Positions 27,901-36,952 of a DNA stretch of 64,000 bases are shown piece after piece. The position numbers were made by a program, and so were the translations under genes. Every line of letters begins with the position of its first letter. The stretch's first letter is position 1. This stretch comes from an uncultured Clostridia bacterium. GTDB lineage: Bacteria > Bacillota > Clostridia > Lachnospirales > Lachnospiraceae. The stretch lies in contig CAMYZE010000008.1 in NCBI GenBank assembly GCA_947303805.1, positions 1 to 64,000 of the forward strand. The letters run 5' to 3'. The notes beneath the pieces are model-generated. The model was not told where the DNA came from. It ran no database searches and saw nothing but the letters and a program-made list of their open reading frames with translations.

Positions 27901-29004
27901 ATGATGAATAAAATGAAATTTAAAGATAAAATTAATATTGACCTTCTTATATATATTGCAATAATTGTAGTTAGTGTGATAGTGCTTATGTATTTGGACA
28001 TGAATAAATTTGAATACAATTATGCAATTTCAATTATAGAGAAGTCACTTGTGTATGCAGTGGTAGCACTTTCTATGAATATAGTCACGGGCTTTACTGG
28101 ATTATTTTCACTTGGTCAGGCAGGATTTATGGCGTTGGGTGCATATACCACAGCTATTCTCACTATACCAGTAGCGGCAAGACCAAATGTTTACTATATG
28201 AATGGTATTTTACCTGCACTTGAAAATGTAGTAGTTCCTATCCCAGTAGCTCTAATTTTAGGTGGACTTGTAGCAGCACTATTTGCAGCCCTCATAGGCA
28301 TACCAGTATTAAAATTAAAAAGTGATTATCTTGCTATAGCAACTCTTGGCTTTTCAGAAATTATAAGAGCAGTCATAGCTTCACCTATGATGGATAAAAT
28401 TACAAATGGTTCTTACGGACTAAAGTCAATACCAGGTTTTAAGAGCTCTATAGAATGTTTTGTATTTTCTTTAGTATGCATAGTCCTTATGATTTTGATA
28501 ATCAATTCATCTACAGGTAGAGATTTTAAAGCAGTTAGAGAAGATGAGATTGCTGCAAGGTCAGTTGGTATTAATATTTTTAAAACTAAACAATTATCAT
28601 TTATAGTATCATCTTTCTTTACAGGAGTTGGTGGTGGACTACTTGCTATGTTTATGAGGTCTATAGATAGTAAGACTTTCCAGATAACACTAACTTATGA
28701 CATATTACTCATAGTTGTTTTAGGTGGTATTGGTTCAATAACAGGTTCTATAGTTGGAGCATTTTTCGTTACTGCGGGTAAAGAGATTTTGAGATTTTTT
28801 GATGAGCCACTTGTCATAGCAGGCACTGAAGTACCACTATTTAAACCAGGATTTAGAATGGTTATATTCTCAATTCTTCTCATGGTAGTTGTACTTTTCT
28901 TTAGAAAGGGGCTACTTGGCGGAAAAGAACTATCAGTAAAAGTATTTAAAAAGCATAGCAGAAAAAAGAATGAAGATAATGTCAGTGAAGGAGGGAAAGA
29001 ATGA
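27901..29004 (+). CDS. livM: Branched-chain amino-acid ABC permease LivM
   Basis: A 367-residue permease with the LivM motifs NIVTGFTGLFSLGQAGFMALG, VREDEIAARSVGIN (ATPase contact loop) and GGIGSITGSIVGAFFV. The C-terminus is a charged Lys/Glu tail of about 25 residues. Its start follows AAGGAGG closely, and the stop overlaps the livG start by 4 nt. Confidence 0.95.
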   Translation: MMNKMKFKDKINIDLLIYIAIIVVSVIVLMYLDMNKFEYNYAISIIEKSLVYAVVALSMNIVTGFTGLFSLGQAGFMALGAYTTAILTIPVAARPNVYYMNGILPALENVVVPIPVALILGGLVAALFAALIGIPVLKLKSDYLAIATLGFSEIIRAVIASPMMDKITNGSYGLKSIPGFKSSIECFVFSLVCIVLMILIINSSTGRDFKAVREDEIAARSVGINIFKTKQLSFIVSSFFTGVGGGLLAMFMRSIDSKTFQITLTYDILLIVVLGGIGSITGSIVGAFFVTAGKEILRFFDEPLVIAGTEVPLFKPGFRMVIFSILLMVVVLFFRKGLLGGKELSVKVFKKHSRKKNEDNVSEGGKE

Positions 29005-29771
29005 TGTCAAATGTATTAAAACTCACTGATATGTCTATTCAGTTTGGTGGACTTAAGGCTATAGATTCTTTGGGACTAGAAGTGAATAAGGGTGAAATAG
29101 TTGCCATCATCGGTCCAAATGGTGCAGGAAAAACAACAGCATTTAACTGCATAACAGGTATCTATAGACCAACAAGTGGAAACATAGAATATCTTGGAAA
29201 GTCTATTATAAAAGAAGAGCCAGAAGATATAACTAAGCGAGGAATTGCAAGAACTTTTCAAAATATAAGACTTTTCAAAAATCTTTCAGTATTTGAGAAT
29301 GTTTTGATTGCAGTACATTTAAGATATAATGATAATATTTTTACTAGCGCGCTAAGAATAAATCATAGACAAGAAAATGATATGAGAGAGGAAGTTAAGA
29401 GACTTCTTGAATCTCAAGATTTGTATAAGTATAGATATGATATAGCAAGTAGTCTTCCTTATGGTATACAGAGACGACTTGAGATAGCAAGGGCTCTTGC
29501 TACGAAGCCAACACTTTTACTTCTCGATGAGCCTGCTGCTGGTATGAATCCACAAGAGACAAAAGAACTTACTTCGTATATTAAAAAGATTAGAGATGAG
29601 TTTGGACTTACTATATTACTTATAGAACATCATATGGATTTGGTTATGGACATTTCTGAAAGAATATATGTTATAGATTTTGGAAAACTTATTGCAAAGG
29701 GTAGTCCAAGCGAAATACAAAATAACCCAAAGGTTATAGAAGCTTATTTGGGGGTAGAAGAAGATGCTTAA
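29001..29771 (+). CDS. livG: Branched-chain amino-acid ABC ATPase LivG
   Basis: A 256-residue ABC ATPase: Walker A GPNGAGKTTAFN, a signature region reading SSLPYGIQRRLEIARAL (LSxGQ variant), Walker B LLLLDEPAAGMNP and the switch His in LLIEHHMD. The long insert after FQNIRLF is typical of LivG. It overlaps livM by 4 nt and livF by 8 nt, consistent with one transporter operon. Confidence 0.95.
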   Translation: MMSNVLKLTDMSIQFGGLKAIDSLGLEVNKGEIVAIIGPNGAGKTTAFNCITGIYRPTSGNIEYLGKSIIKEEPEDITKRGIARTFQNIRLFKNLSVFENVLIAVHLRYNDNIFTSALRINHRQENDMREEVKRLLESQDLYKYRYDIASSLPYGIQRRLEIARALATKPTLLLLDEPAAGMNPQETKELTSYIKKIRDEFGLTILLIEHHMDLVMDISERIYVIDFGKLIAKGSPSEIQNNPKVIEAYLGVEEDA

Positions 29772-30468
29772 AGTTGAAAATTTAAAAGTTAATTTTGGTG
29801 GTATAGAAGCCGTAAAGGACATTAGTTTTGAAGTTAATGAGGGAGAGATAGTTACTCTCATAGGCAGTAATGGTGCAGGTAAGAGCACTACACTTCGAGC
29901 AATTTCTGGATTAGTGAAGCCATCTGATGGAAAAATAATTTTTGAAGGTGAAGATATAACAAAAATTGGATCTTCAGAAATTGTTAGTAAAGGTATCACC
30001 CTTTGCCCTGAGGGAAGGAGAATTTTTCCTGACATGACTGTTCTTGAAAATATCAAGATAGGTGCATATCTTAGAAATGATGATCTTACAAATGACATAG
30101 AAAAATGTCACAGATTATTTCCAATATTAAAAGAAAGGGAAAACCAACTTGCTGGAACTCTTTCTGGTGGAGAGCAACAGATGCTTGCAGTTGCGAGATC
30201 ACTTATGAGTAGACCTAAGATTATGATGCTCGATGAACCATCACTTGGTCTTGCGCCACTTATAGTCAAAGATATATTTAATATATTAAAAGAGATAAAT
30301 GAAGAGGGAGTTACTATTCTTCTTATAGAGCAAAATGCAAATATGGCTTTACGACTTGCCGATAAAGCTTATGTACTTGAGACAGGAACCATAGCTATGC
30401 AAGGTACAGGAAAAGAATTACTCGATAATCCAAAGATTAAAGAAGCATATCTAGGAAAGAAAAACTAG
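29764..30468 (+). CDS. livF: Branched-chain amino-acid ABC ATPase LivF
   Basis: A 234-residue ABC ATPase with Walker A GSNGAGKSTTLRAISG, signature LSGGEQQMLAVARSLM, Walker B IMMLDEPSLGLAPL, and the LivF hallmark CPEGRRIFPDMTVLENI. It completes the transporter and pairs with LivG. The next lipoprotein gene starts 10 nt downstream without a visible terminator, so it may belong to the same transcript. Confidence 0.96.
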   Translation: MLKVENLKVNFGGIEAVKDISFEVNEGEIVTLIGSNGAGKSTTLRAISGLVKPSDGKIIFEGEDITKIGSSEIVSKGITLCPEGRRIFPDMTVLENIKIGAYLRNDDLTNDIEKCHRLFPILKERENQLAGTLSGGEQQMLAVARSLMSRPKIMMLDEPSLGLAPLIVKDIFNILKEINEEGVTILLIEQNANMALRLADKAYVLETGTIAMQGTGKELLDNPKIKEAYLGKKN

Positions 30469-30478
30469 AGGTTCACAT

Positions 30479-32287
30479 ATGAAAAATATAAATCAAAGAA
30501 AAAAGAGTATAATTGTGTTTTGTGCATGTCTAATATTTTTGAGTTCTTGCTCTATATACAATACTTTTACAAATCAAAGTGATTTGAGTTCTAGTAATGA
30601 AAATGTTGTGGAGAAAGCATCAACATCTAAAGTTGCAAGCGACCCAGAGTTTTTAAATGGCATCCATGAAATACGAAATCCAAAAACCAACACGCATATG
30701 TTAGTAAAGGGTGATGGGACGGTGGTTTTGAAGACTATGGAGCCAGACATAGAGCAAATCGGAACTATTGAAGATATAGATAAGAATACAGTTAATTATG
30801 TCTATAAATCTTTCAATGGAGAAGGGCTAGAAACTAAAACCTATGGTAGTGGTGATACTGAATATGAAAGTAGAGAACTTACTTTACGAACAGTGTTTTA
30901 TGATAGAGATGGAAAAGAAGTCGGACTTACAGCAAATACTTATGGGGGAAAATATACTACTAAAGATAAAATAATCTATTCGGACAATGATGTTCCGTAT
31001 GGCGAAAACAGTCTAAGAGTATTTAATGTCAAAACAAAAGAAACAACTGTGCCTCAATATAGCAATTTATATGCATTTAATGGAAACTTTTTAATGTCGA
31101 CTGATGAATATGGTGATGACAATTCTGCAAGTGAAGTAACTTTAATTTGCGATGAAGACTTCAAAGAGATTAAACGAATAGATGGATATTCTTTAAATGG
31201 TATTGAAACTAGAAAAGGTGTTAATTTGGTTAATCTTTCTAAAAGAGTTAAAAGTGACAAGGATAATGGTGACTGTGAGAGAAAGTATAATTATCTTGAT
31301 GAAAATTACCAATTTATATTTGACGAAGATATAGATGAGAGAATGTGGAGTGATACATTTCCTATTTTGACCGTGAGAAGGGGAGACAAAGTATTTGATT
31401 TTGACTTTGACAAAAAGCAGATAGTTGGCGAAGAACGTCCATATGTAAAAGAAAAAAACGATATTCAACTATATCAAGAAGAAACCGCAAAGTACGAAGA
31501 GACTGCAAATAAAATAAGAGGCGATGGAGAAAAATATCAATATGTGAGTGTCTTTTATCATGATGGGACAGTTTTATATATGGCGCATAAAGAAATAAAT
31601 CTCGGGATGTTTGATGATGATACATGTGACATCTATAATGAAAAATTAGAATTAATCGCCACATTTAATAGTGTAGACAATCAATACAATGAGGAAGGAT
31701 ATATTTTTGTAAACAAAGATACAGTCTACAATGAAAAATTGGAAGTGGTAAAAAAGTTTGACAAAAAGTGCATGATAGAGAGAATTAAACAATTTGATAA
31801 AGTATTTTTTGCAAATAGCATAGGTGATGACTACTCTACAAGAAGAGATTTTGAACTTTATGATGTGAATTTTAATGTTTTATTTGAACATATTAACTGC
31901 ATAGAGGCTTATAGTTATGATGATTATATTGTTTTGACTTTTGAAAATAATACAGTATTTTTAGACAAGGATCTAAACCCTGCAAAAGCTATTGATGGAA
32001 GAAAACTTGACATAAGAGGATGGTATAGTGACGCAACAGACTACAAAGTTTTTAATGATTTGGCAAATGATAGAATGGGAATAATAGACAAAGATTTTAA
32101 TATAGTTATTGACAACATAAAGTATATAGAGACATTAAATGAAAAATACTTTACTTATCAAAATGGTTTCAAGTATGGTTTTATGGACTATGAAGGTATA
32201 CCAATTTTAAGTTTCTCTATATTTGATACTATGCGTGAAGATGCAGTCGAGAAAGACTTCGCTGGAGAATTTGTCACTGAATATTAA
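30479..32287 (+). CDS. Lipoprotein of unknown function with WG-type repeats
   Basis: A 602-residue protein with a lipoprotein signal (lipobox LSSC, Cys24). The mature part is a run of beta-strand repeats in which short hydrophobic strands alternate with Asp/Glu/Lys turns. The last parts (DRMGIIDKDFNIVIDNIKYIE and KYGFMDYEGIPILSF) resemble WG repeats found in surface proteins, so a beta-propeller-like or solenoid structure is plausible. No enzyme motif is seen. The position right after livF may reflect co-transcription rather than function. Confidence 0.6.
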   Translation: MKNINQRKKSIIVFCACLIFLSSCSIYNTFTNQSDLSSSNENVVEKASTSKVASDPEFLNGIHEIRNPKTNTHMLVKGDGTVVLKTMEPDIEQIGTIEDIDKNTVNYVYKSFNGEGLETKTYGSGDTEYESRELTLRTVFYDRDGKEVGLTANTYGGKYTTKDKIIYSDNDVPYGENSLRVFNVKTKETTVPQYSNLYAFNGNFLMSTDEYGDDNSASEVTLICDEDFKEIKRIDGYSLNGIETRKGVNLVNLSKRVKSDKDNGDCERKYNYLDENYQFIFDEDIDERMWSDTFPILTVRRGDKVFDFDFDKKQIVGEERPYVKEKNDIQLYQEETAKYEETANKIRGDGEKYQYVSVFYHDGTVLYMAHKEINLGMFDDDTCDIYNEKLELIATFNSVDNQYNEEGYIFVNKDTVYNEKLEVVKKFDKKCMIERIKQFDKVFFANSIGDDYSTRRDFELYDVNFNVLFEHINCIEAYSYDDYIVLTFENNTVFLDKDLNPAKAIDGRKLDIRGWYSDATDYKVFNDLANDRMGIIDKDFNIVIDNIKYIETLNEKYFTYQNGFKYGFMDYEGIPILSFSIFDTMREDAVEKDFAGEFVTEY

Positions 32288-32294
32288 TTATATA

Positions 32295-32349
32295 TGTAGG
32301 GGCGAAGCTTTGCGAGCCCGCCATTTGTAGGGGCGAGTTTTACGAGCCC
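32295..32349 (+). repeat. Two dispersed repeats before the PstS-like gene
   Basis: 32295-32319 is a 25-nt variant with cgaagctttgcgag, and 32326-32349 is a standard copy. The second runs into cggaagga before the next ATG. Confidence 0.88.
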
Positions 32350-32363
32350 GGAAGGAATTAGAA

Positions 32364-33275
32364 ATGAAATGTTTTAAATTAACTGTTGTTGCAATATTAT
32401 TATTTGCAACATTTGCCTGCAACAATATGGTAAAAGTATCAGAGACAGTTTCTGATACAACTAAAGAGGCTATACAGGTTACTACTGAGAAAAAAAGTTA
32501 TCCAAGAGTGGATGGCTCCACAGCCAACATGCCTATGATGGCACAAATTAGATCAAGCTACTTGGGTGAAACTTTGACAGAGGCTGAGAATAATACAGAA
32601 GTTACAACCACAGATTATGCATGGAGAAATCTTTTAGATGGCAAGGCAGATTTACTTTTAGTTTATGAGCCATCATCAGAGACAAAAGAAATTATTGATA
32701 AGAGCCCTGTAAAATTAAAAGTGACTCCTATCGGAGTGGATGCGCTTGTATTTATAGTGAATGCACAAAACAAAGTAAAGAATTTAACTACTGAGCAACT
32801 TAAAGATATTTACACAGAGAAGATTACTAATTGGAAAGAGCTTGGTGGTGATGACCAAAAGATAGAAGCATATCAAAGAGTTTTAAATAGTGGAAGTCAG
32901 ACACTTTTCTTAAATCTTGTTATGAAAGATGTGAAACCAGTTGACGCGCCTAAAAAATATCGTATCGAAGGTATGGACGGTCTCATAGAGACTCTTGCAT
33001 CATACAATAATAGTGGAAATGCGATAGGTTATAGTGTATTCTACTATGCTAAGAAAATGTACACAGTTCCGGGTCTTGAACTCATATCCATTGATGGCAT
33101 AATGCCAAGTGACGAGACTATAGGAGATGGGAAATATCCATTTTTAAATGAGTATTACCTTGTTATAAGAGAAGATACACCTGCTGACTCAGAGACAATG
33201 AAGCTCTATAATTATATCTTGTCTGATAAGGGTAAGGAAGATATTAAAAAGGCAGGGTATATACCTGTAAAATAA
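32364..33275 (+). CDS. PstS-like phosphate/anion-binding lipoprotein
   Basis: Lipobox FACN (Cys19). Mature protein of the PBP_like_2 (PstS) fold: RVDGSTANMPMMAQI near the start (the phosphate-binding loop position), LVFIVNAQNKVKNLTTEQLKDIY with TNWKELGG (typical of PstS), and NSGNAIGYSVFYY. It may bind phosphate or another anion. No pst permease or ATPase follows, so it is an orphan or acts as a receptor. It is preceded by two repeat copies and ends at a terminator. Confidence 0.82.
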   Translation: MKCFKLTVVAILLFATFACNNMVKVSETVSDTTKEAIQVTTEKKSYPRVDGSTANMPMMAQIRSSYLGETLTEAENNTEVTTTDYAWRNLLDGKADLLLVYEPSSETKEIIDKSPVKLKVTPIGVDALVFIVNAQNKVKNLTTEQLKDIYTEKITNWKELGGDDQKIEAYQRVLNSGSQTLFLNLVMKDVKPVDAPKKYRIEGMDGLIETLASYNNSGNAIGYSVFYYAKKMYTVPGLELISIDGIMPSDETIGDGKYPFLNEYYLVIREDTPADSETMKLYNYILSDKGKEDIKKAGYIPVK

Positions 33276-33293
33276 TCATAACTAAACCATAGA

Positions 33294-33318
33294 ATCGGGC
33301 AGTGAGGCCCGATTTTTT
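33294..33318 (+). terminator. Intrinsic terminator
   Basis: A 7-bp stem (atcgggc/gcccgat) with the loop agtgag, then T6. Confidence 0.88.
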
Positions 33319-33330
33319 ATTGCAATATAA

Positions 33331-33428
33331 GTCCCCCTACGCCCCCCTATCATAGGGGGTTTTGACCCCCTATCTTTTTCATTTTGTAGGGGGTGGTGCT
33401 GGGGAGACCCCCTAAATCATAGGGGGAC
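33331..33428 (+). repeat. Composite GC-rich palindromic element
   Basis: Outer arms gtccccct (33331-33338) and agggggac (33421-33428) enclose several smaller C5/G5 inverted repeats (cccccctat, atagggggt, accccctat, tgtagggggt, gaccccctaa). It is unlike the AT-rich surroundings and could fold into a multi-armed structure. No coding capacity is apparent. Confidence 0.75.
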
Positions 33429-33438
33429 ATAGTAGGGT

Positions 33439-33480
33439 TGTAGGGGCGATACAAATCGTAGGGGCGAGTTACACGAGCCC
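33439..33480 (+). repeat. Variant and intact dispersed repeats before the tandem secreted proteins
   Basis: 33439-33458 is a short variant (gggcgatacaaatcg), and 33457-33480 is an intact copy. They lie 17 nt before the next start codon. Confidence 0.8.
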
Positions 33481-33497
33481 AGGTCGTAGCAACAATA

Positions 33498-35141
33498 ATG
33501 TCAGGGAAAAGATTGAGAATGGTAAAGAAGGCATTTAGCCTTATTTTTGTATTATTATTGAGTATAAATAGTTTTGCAGCCGCTGTAAGTGATAACGATG
33601 GCTCGGCCTTTATTACAAAGGCAGAATTTGACAGTTTAAAAAATAACTTCCAATCTCAACTAAATGAATTTAATACAAGTATAGATAATAAAATAGATGA
33701 AGCGATTGCCTCATATCTTTCTGGTATAAAAATAGAATTATCTCAAACGGTCTACACGGTTTTATCAGATTGGAAAAATATAACTATGAGGAATTATGAA
33801 TTAAAGAATGAGTATGCTGTACCTGAAACTAACTTAATATGGACATATTATGGTGCAGGGCATAGTGATAGCTTATTTAATCAGTATCCAAGCGCCTATG
33901 GTCTTGCCTTTGTAGGTCAAGGTTCGGGAGGAAAAACAAAAATTAAAGCTGTGTCATTAAGGAATAAAACTGGTAAGCAGGATTATTATAATGATACAAC
34001 CAAGAATGAATTTTATTGGGATGGCTATATTACCGATTATGAAGAAAAAATATCTATAGCAAAACTAGTATATGACAATAGTAGAGACTTAGCTTCAGTT
34101 AATAGTAATTTACAATTAAATATATATGATGCAGCAAAACTAAGTACAATTGAAAATGCATACTTTTCAAGTACTAAGGAATTTTGGGACACAAAGTGGA
34201 AGCCATTGGCGAGATTTTCTTGGAATGCAATTGACGGGGGTTTTAGATCTGCCGACCCAAGTCCGACTAATAGTGGTGGTTATTTTTATTGGGGTTCAAA
34301 TTATGACAACTCAAAAAAAGAAAACTTATATGAATTGACTTGGCATGATTTAGATGAGAATATAATTAACCCAGCATGGAGCAAATGTTTTTATAAATTT
34401 AGTGATAATACAATAAAGTCAGATGCTGCCGTAAGCAGTATGACAATCAATAAGTCAGGGACATTCTTAAAGGTATCTGGAGAAGGTACGATTCCTGGTC
34501 AATCTGCTAACGCAAATTATGGCTGGAATAGTTCTCAAGGGAGAGGTTGGCAGAAGGCTTTTTTGGAAGCACACTATAACCCAACAGGTATAAATGCCAA
34601 AGTTAATGACTGGACAAGAGGGGCATCGTCTGGTGGAAAATATGATATACCGACACTCGGAGGTCTTGGACCTATAAAATCAAGTAAGATATTTTTGCAA
34701 AAGAAAGATTTTACATTTAATTTTAATAAAAAGGAATATGAAAAAACAGCTACAACTATGAGTCAAGGTTACCCAATATTGTATGCCACAAAAGATACTA
34801 AGGTGACCTGGGAATGTGTATTTAATGAAATAGACGGAACAGATGCAGTTAAAGAAAATGGTGAAGTGAAAATTATTTTGTCATATGGCGAGTTTGGTGA
34901 TGAGTCAACATCAAAGGGTGGCTATGTGCAAGAAGATGGTACAAAAGGTACAGATGAGTATGCATTTACAACAAAAGACAAAAAACGCAAGATGACTTGG
35001 ACTATGCAAGATGATGGTTGGATATATGCAAAATGGTTCCCGGCTGCACTCACTAGTAGTGCTTCGAAAACTGCAGATAACTGGAGTGTGACTATGGATG
35101 GACAACAAAGTAATAAGGTTTCCTATATTTTAAAAAACTAA
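33498..35141 (+). CDS. Secreted protein of unknown function, first of a tandem pair
   Basis: 547 residues. Signal peptide at about 1-30 (NSFAAA). The mature N-terminus starts with VSDNDGSAFITKAEF, leading into a short coiled coil (residues 40-75, with EFNTSIDNKIDEAIASYL). The rest is rich in Trp, Tyr, Gly and Asn, with EFYWDGYITDYEEKI, ELTWHDLDENIINPAW and IPTLGGLGPIKSSKIF. These strongly suggest a folded beta-rich extracellular domain, but I cannot name a family function. No ribosome-binding site precedes 33498; the ATG at 33519 is an alternative. Similar proteins occur, as I recall, in Lachnospiraceae. Confidence 0.65.
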   Translation: MSGKRLRMVKKAFSLIFVLLLSINSFAAAVSDNDGSAFITKAEFDSLKNNFQSQLNEFNTSIDNKIDEAIASYLSGIKIELSQTVYTVLSDWKNITMRNYELKNEYAVPETNLIWTYYGAGHSDSLFNQYPSAYGLAFVGQGSGGKTKIKAVSLRNKTGKQDYYNDTTKNEFYWDGYITDYEEKISIAKLVYDNSRDLASVNSNLQLNIYDAAKLSTIENAYFSSTKEFWDTKWKPLARFSWNAIDGGFRSADPSPTNSGGYFYWGSNYDNSKKENLYELTWHDLDENIINPAWSKCFYKFSDNTIKSDAAVSSMTINKSGTFLKVSGEGTIPGQSANANYGWNSSQGRGWQKAFLEAHYNPTGINAKVNDWTRGASSGGKYDIPTLGGLGPIKSSKIFLQKKDFTFNFNKKEYEKTATTMSQGYPILYATKDTKVTWECVFNEIDGTDAVKENGEVKIILSYGEFGDESTSKGGYVQEDGTKGTDEYAFTTKDKKRKMTWTMQDDGWIYAKWFPAALTSSASKTADNWSVTMDGQQSNKVSYILKN

Positions 35142-35161
35142 AAGTTCGGGAGGTCTACATA

Positions 35162-36802
35162 ATGTATAAAAAATCATTATTACCAAATAAAATAATGTCG
35201 CTTCTTATGGTACTTTTTTTGTGCACCAATGCCACAGCAGCGATTGTAAGTGACAATGATGGATCTGCATTTACAACTAAAACTGAATTTGAAGCATTGA
35301 AGAAAAATTTTCAGTCACAAATAGAAAATTACAATGAAAGTATTGATGGGAAAATAGACGGAGCGATAGCAGCATATCTCGCAGGTATAAATCTAGAAGT
35401 TGCACAGACATTAAAAACCATATTGCCGGACTGGGAAGATATAACGATGAGAAATTATGAAATAAAAAATGTCTATGCAATACCAGAAACAAATATTAAT
35501 TTTACATATTATGCCTCTGGACATAGCACTACTTACTGGAATCAATTTCCAAGTTCCTATGGTCTTGCTTGCGTGGGACAAGGAACAGGTGGCAAGGCAC
35601 AGATTAAGGCAGTGGCACTTAGAAACAAAGAAGGCAAAGAAGATTATTATAATGATACTTCAAAAAATGAGTTTTATTGGGATGGTTTCATAACTGATTA
35701 CGAAGAAAAAATAACTATGGCTAAACTTGGATATAATAATAACCAAGATGTTAATCGTGCATGGTCTGGTATTCAATTAAAATTATATGATGTTGTAAAA
35801 CTTAATACTATAGATAATAGTTATTTTTCATCTACAAAAGATTTTTGGAGTACTAAGTGGAAACCATTACCACAAGGAAGTTGGACAGGTTCAAGTGCGA
35901 TGACTGCTAATTGGAACCCGACTTATTCTGGTGGATTTTTTACATGGGGAACGACATATGATACCGCAAATAAAAAATATTTACATGAATTAACTTGGCA
36001 TGATCTTGATGAAAATATTATCAACCCTTCTTGGATGAAATGTTTCTATAAATTTACGGACAACACCATAAAATCTGATAAAATAGTAAGCAGCATGAGT
36101 CTTAAGAAATCAGGAACATGGTTAAAACTTACAGGTGAAAATGGTGCTTTACCTAGCTATTCAAATTGGAATTCTAGAGGTCAGTGGAGTGGCAGTCAAG
36201 GTAGCGCCTGGATGAAAACATATGTGGAATCGCATTATAGACCTACTGGTCTTAGCGCTTCTGTATACGACTGGACAAGAGGTGCGACATCAGGTGGAAA
36301 ATATGATGTGCCAACTATAGGAGGTCTTGGCCCTATAAAATCAAGTAAGATATTTATACAGAAGGATGATTTTAAATATTCATTTAAAAATAAAGATTAT
36401 AAAAAAACCACTACTAAAATGAGTGATGGATTCCCCCTTATATATGCAACTAAAGATTCGAAATTGACATGGGAGTGTAGTTTTAAAGATATAGAAGGAT
36501 CTACTGCTGTTAAAAATAATGGAGAGGTTAAAGTGATACTATCGTATGGAGAGTTTGGAGATGAATCTCAATCAGCTGGAGGTTATGTTCAAAGTGATGG
36601 ATCAAAAGGTGATGCTGAATATGCATTTACTACAAATAAGAAAACATGCAGGATAACTTGGTTAATGGCAGAAGATGGCTGGATATATGCAAAATGGTTT
36701 CCAGCTGCACTTACAAGCGATACAGCAAAAGCAGCTGATAAATGGAGCATAACTTTGGTAGGGCCAGATAGTAATAAGATTAGCTATGTAGATAAGAGTT
36801 AA
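35162..36802 (+). CDS. Secreted protein of unknown function, second of a tandem pair
   Basis: 546 residues, collinear with the preceding protein along its whole length. It has the same signal peptide, a VSDNDGSAFTTKTEF start, the coiled coil and the landmark motifs EFYWDGFITDYEEKI, ELTWHDLDENIINPSW and VPTIGGLGPIKSSKIF. Differences cluster in loops, for example the segment after KWKPLP. The 20-nt gap, with GGGAGG before the start, implies co-transcription. An ancient tandem duplication is the simplest origin. Function is unknown; paired secreted paralogues suggest a two-component surface structure or binding proteins. Confidence 0.68.
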   Translation: MYKKSLLPNKIMSLLMVLFLCTNATAAIVSDNDGSAFTTKTEFEALKKNFQSQIENYNESIDGKIDGAIAAYLAGINLEVAQTLKTILPDWEDITMRNYEIKNVYAIPETNINFTYYASGHSTTYWNQFPSSYGLACVGQGTGGKAQIKAVALRNKEGKEDYYNDTSKNEFYWDGFITDYEEKITMAKLGYNNNQDVNRAWSGIQLKLYDVVKLNTIDNSYFSSTKDFWSTKWKPLPQGSWTGSSAMTANWNPTYSGGFFTWGTTYDTANKKYLHELTWHDLDENIINPSWMKCFYKFTDNTIKSDKIVSSMSLKKSGTWLKLTGENGALPSYSNWNSRGQWSGSQGSAWMKTYVESHYRPTGLSASVYDWTRGATSGGKYDVPTIGGLGPIKSSKIFIQKDDFKYSFKNKDYKKTTTKMSDGFPLIYATKDSKLTWECSFKDIEGSTAVKNNGEVKVILSYGEFGDESQSAGGYVQSDGSKGDAEYAFTTNKKTCRITWLMAEDGWIYAKWFPAALTSDTAKAADKWSITLVGPDSNKISYVDKS

Positions 36803-36820
36803 TAACTTATTTTGATTACA

Positions 36821-36849
36821 TTGACAAAAAACCCAGTTTTTGATATTAT
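36821..36849 (+). promoter_or_regulatory. str operon promoter
   Basis: TTGACA, a 17-nt spacer, then TATTAT: nearly ideal boxes. It drives rpsL-rpsG-fusA. Confidence 0.85.
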
Positions 36850-36854
36850 AAATA

Positions 36855-36885
36855 GGCTCTCTCTCAAAAGGGGAGAGCCGTTTTT
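36855..36885 (+). terminator. Terminator-like hairpin at the start of the str transcript
   Basis: A stem ggctctc/gagagcc (36855-36861 with 36873-36879) and a T5 run. It begins about 6 nt after the -10 box, so it would be the first thing transcribed. It may serve as an attenuator of the str operon, as the end of the upstream gene, or both. Confidence 0.7.
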
Positions 36886-36952
36886 GTCGCATATACACGA
36901 CAAAACTTTTGTTGTGTGCGGCATAAAATTTTTAGAGAAAGGAGGATAAAGG

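Noticed and set aside
33588..33640. An EF-hand or dockerin at the mature N-terminus of the tandem secreted proteins (DNDGSAFITKAEF)
   Set aside because: The glycine and the final Glu are not at EF-hand spacing, with two residues too many, so calcium binding is not supported.
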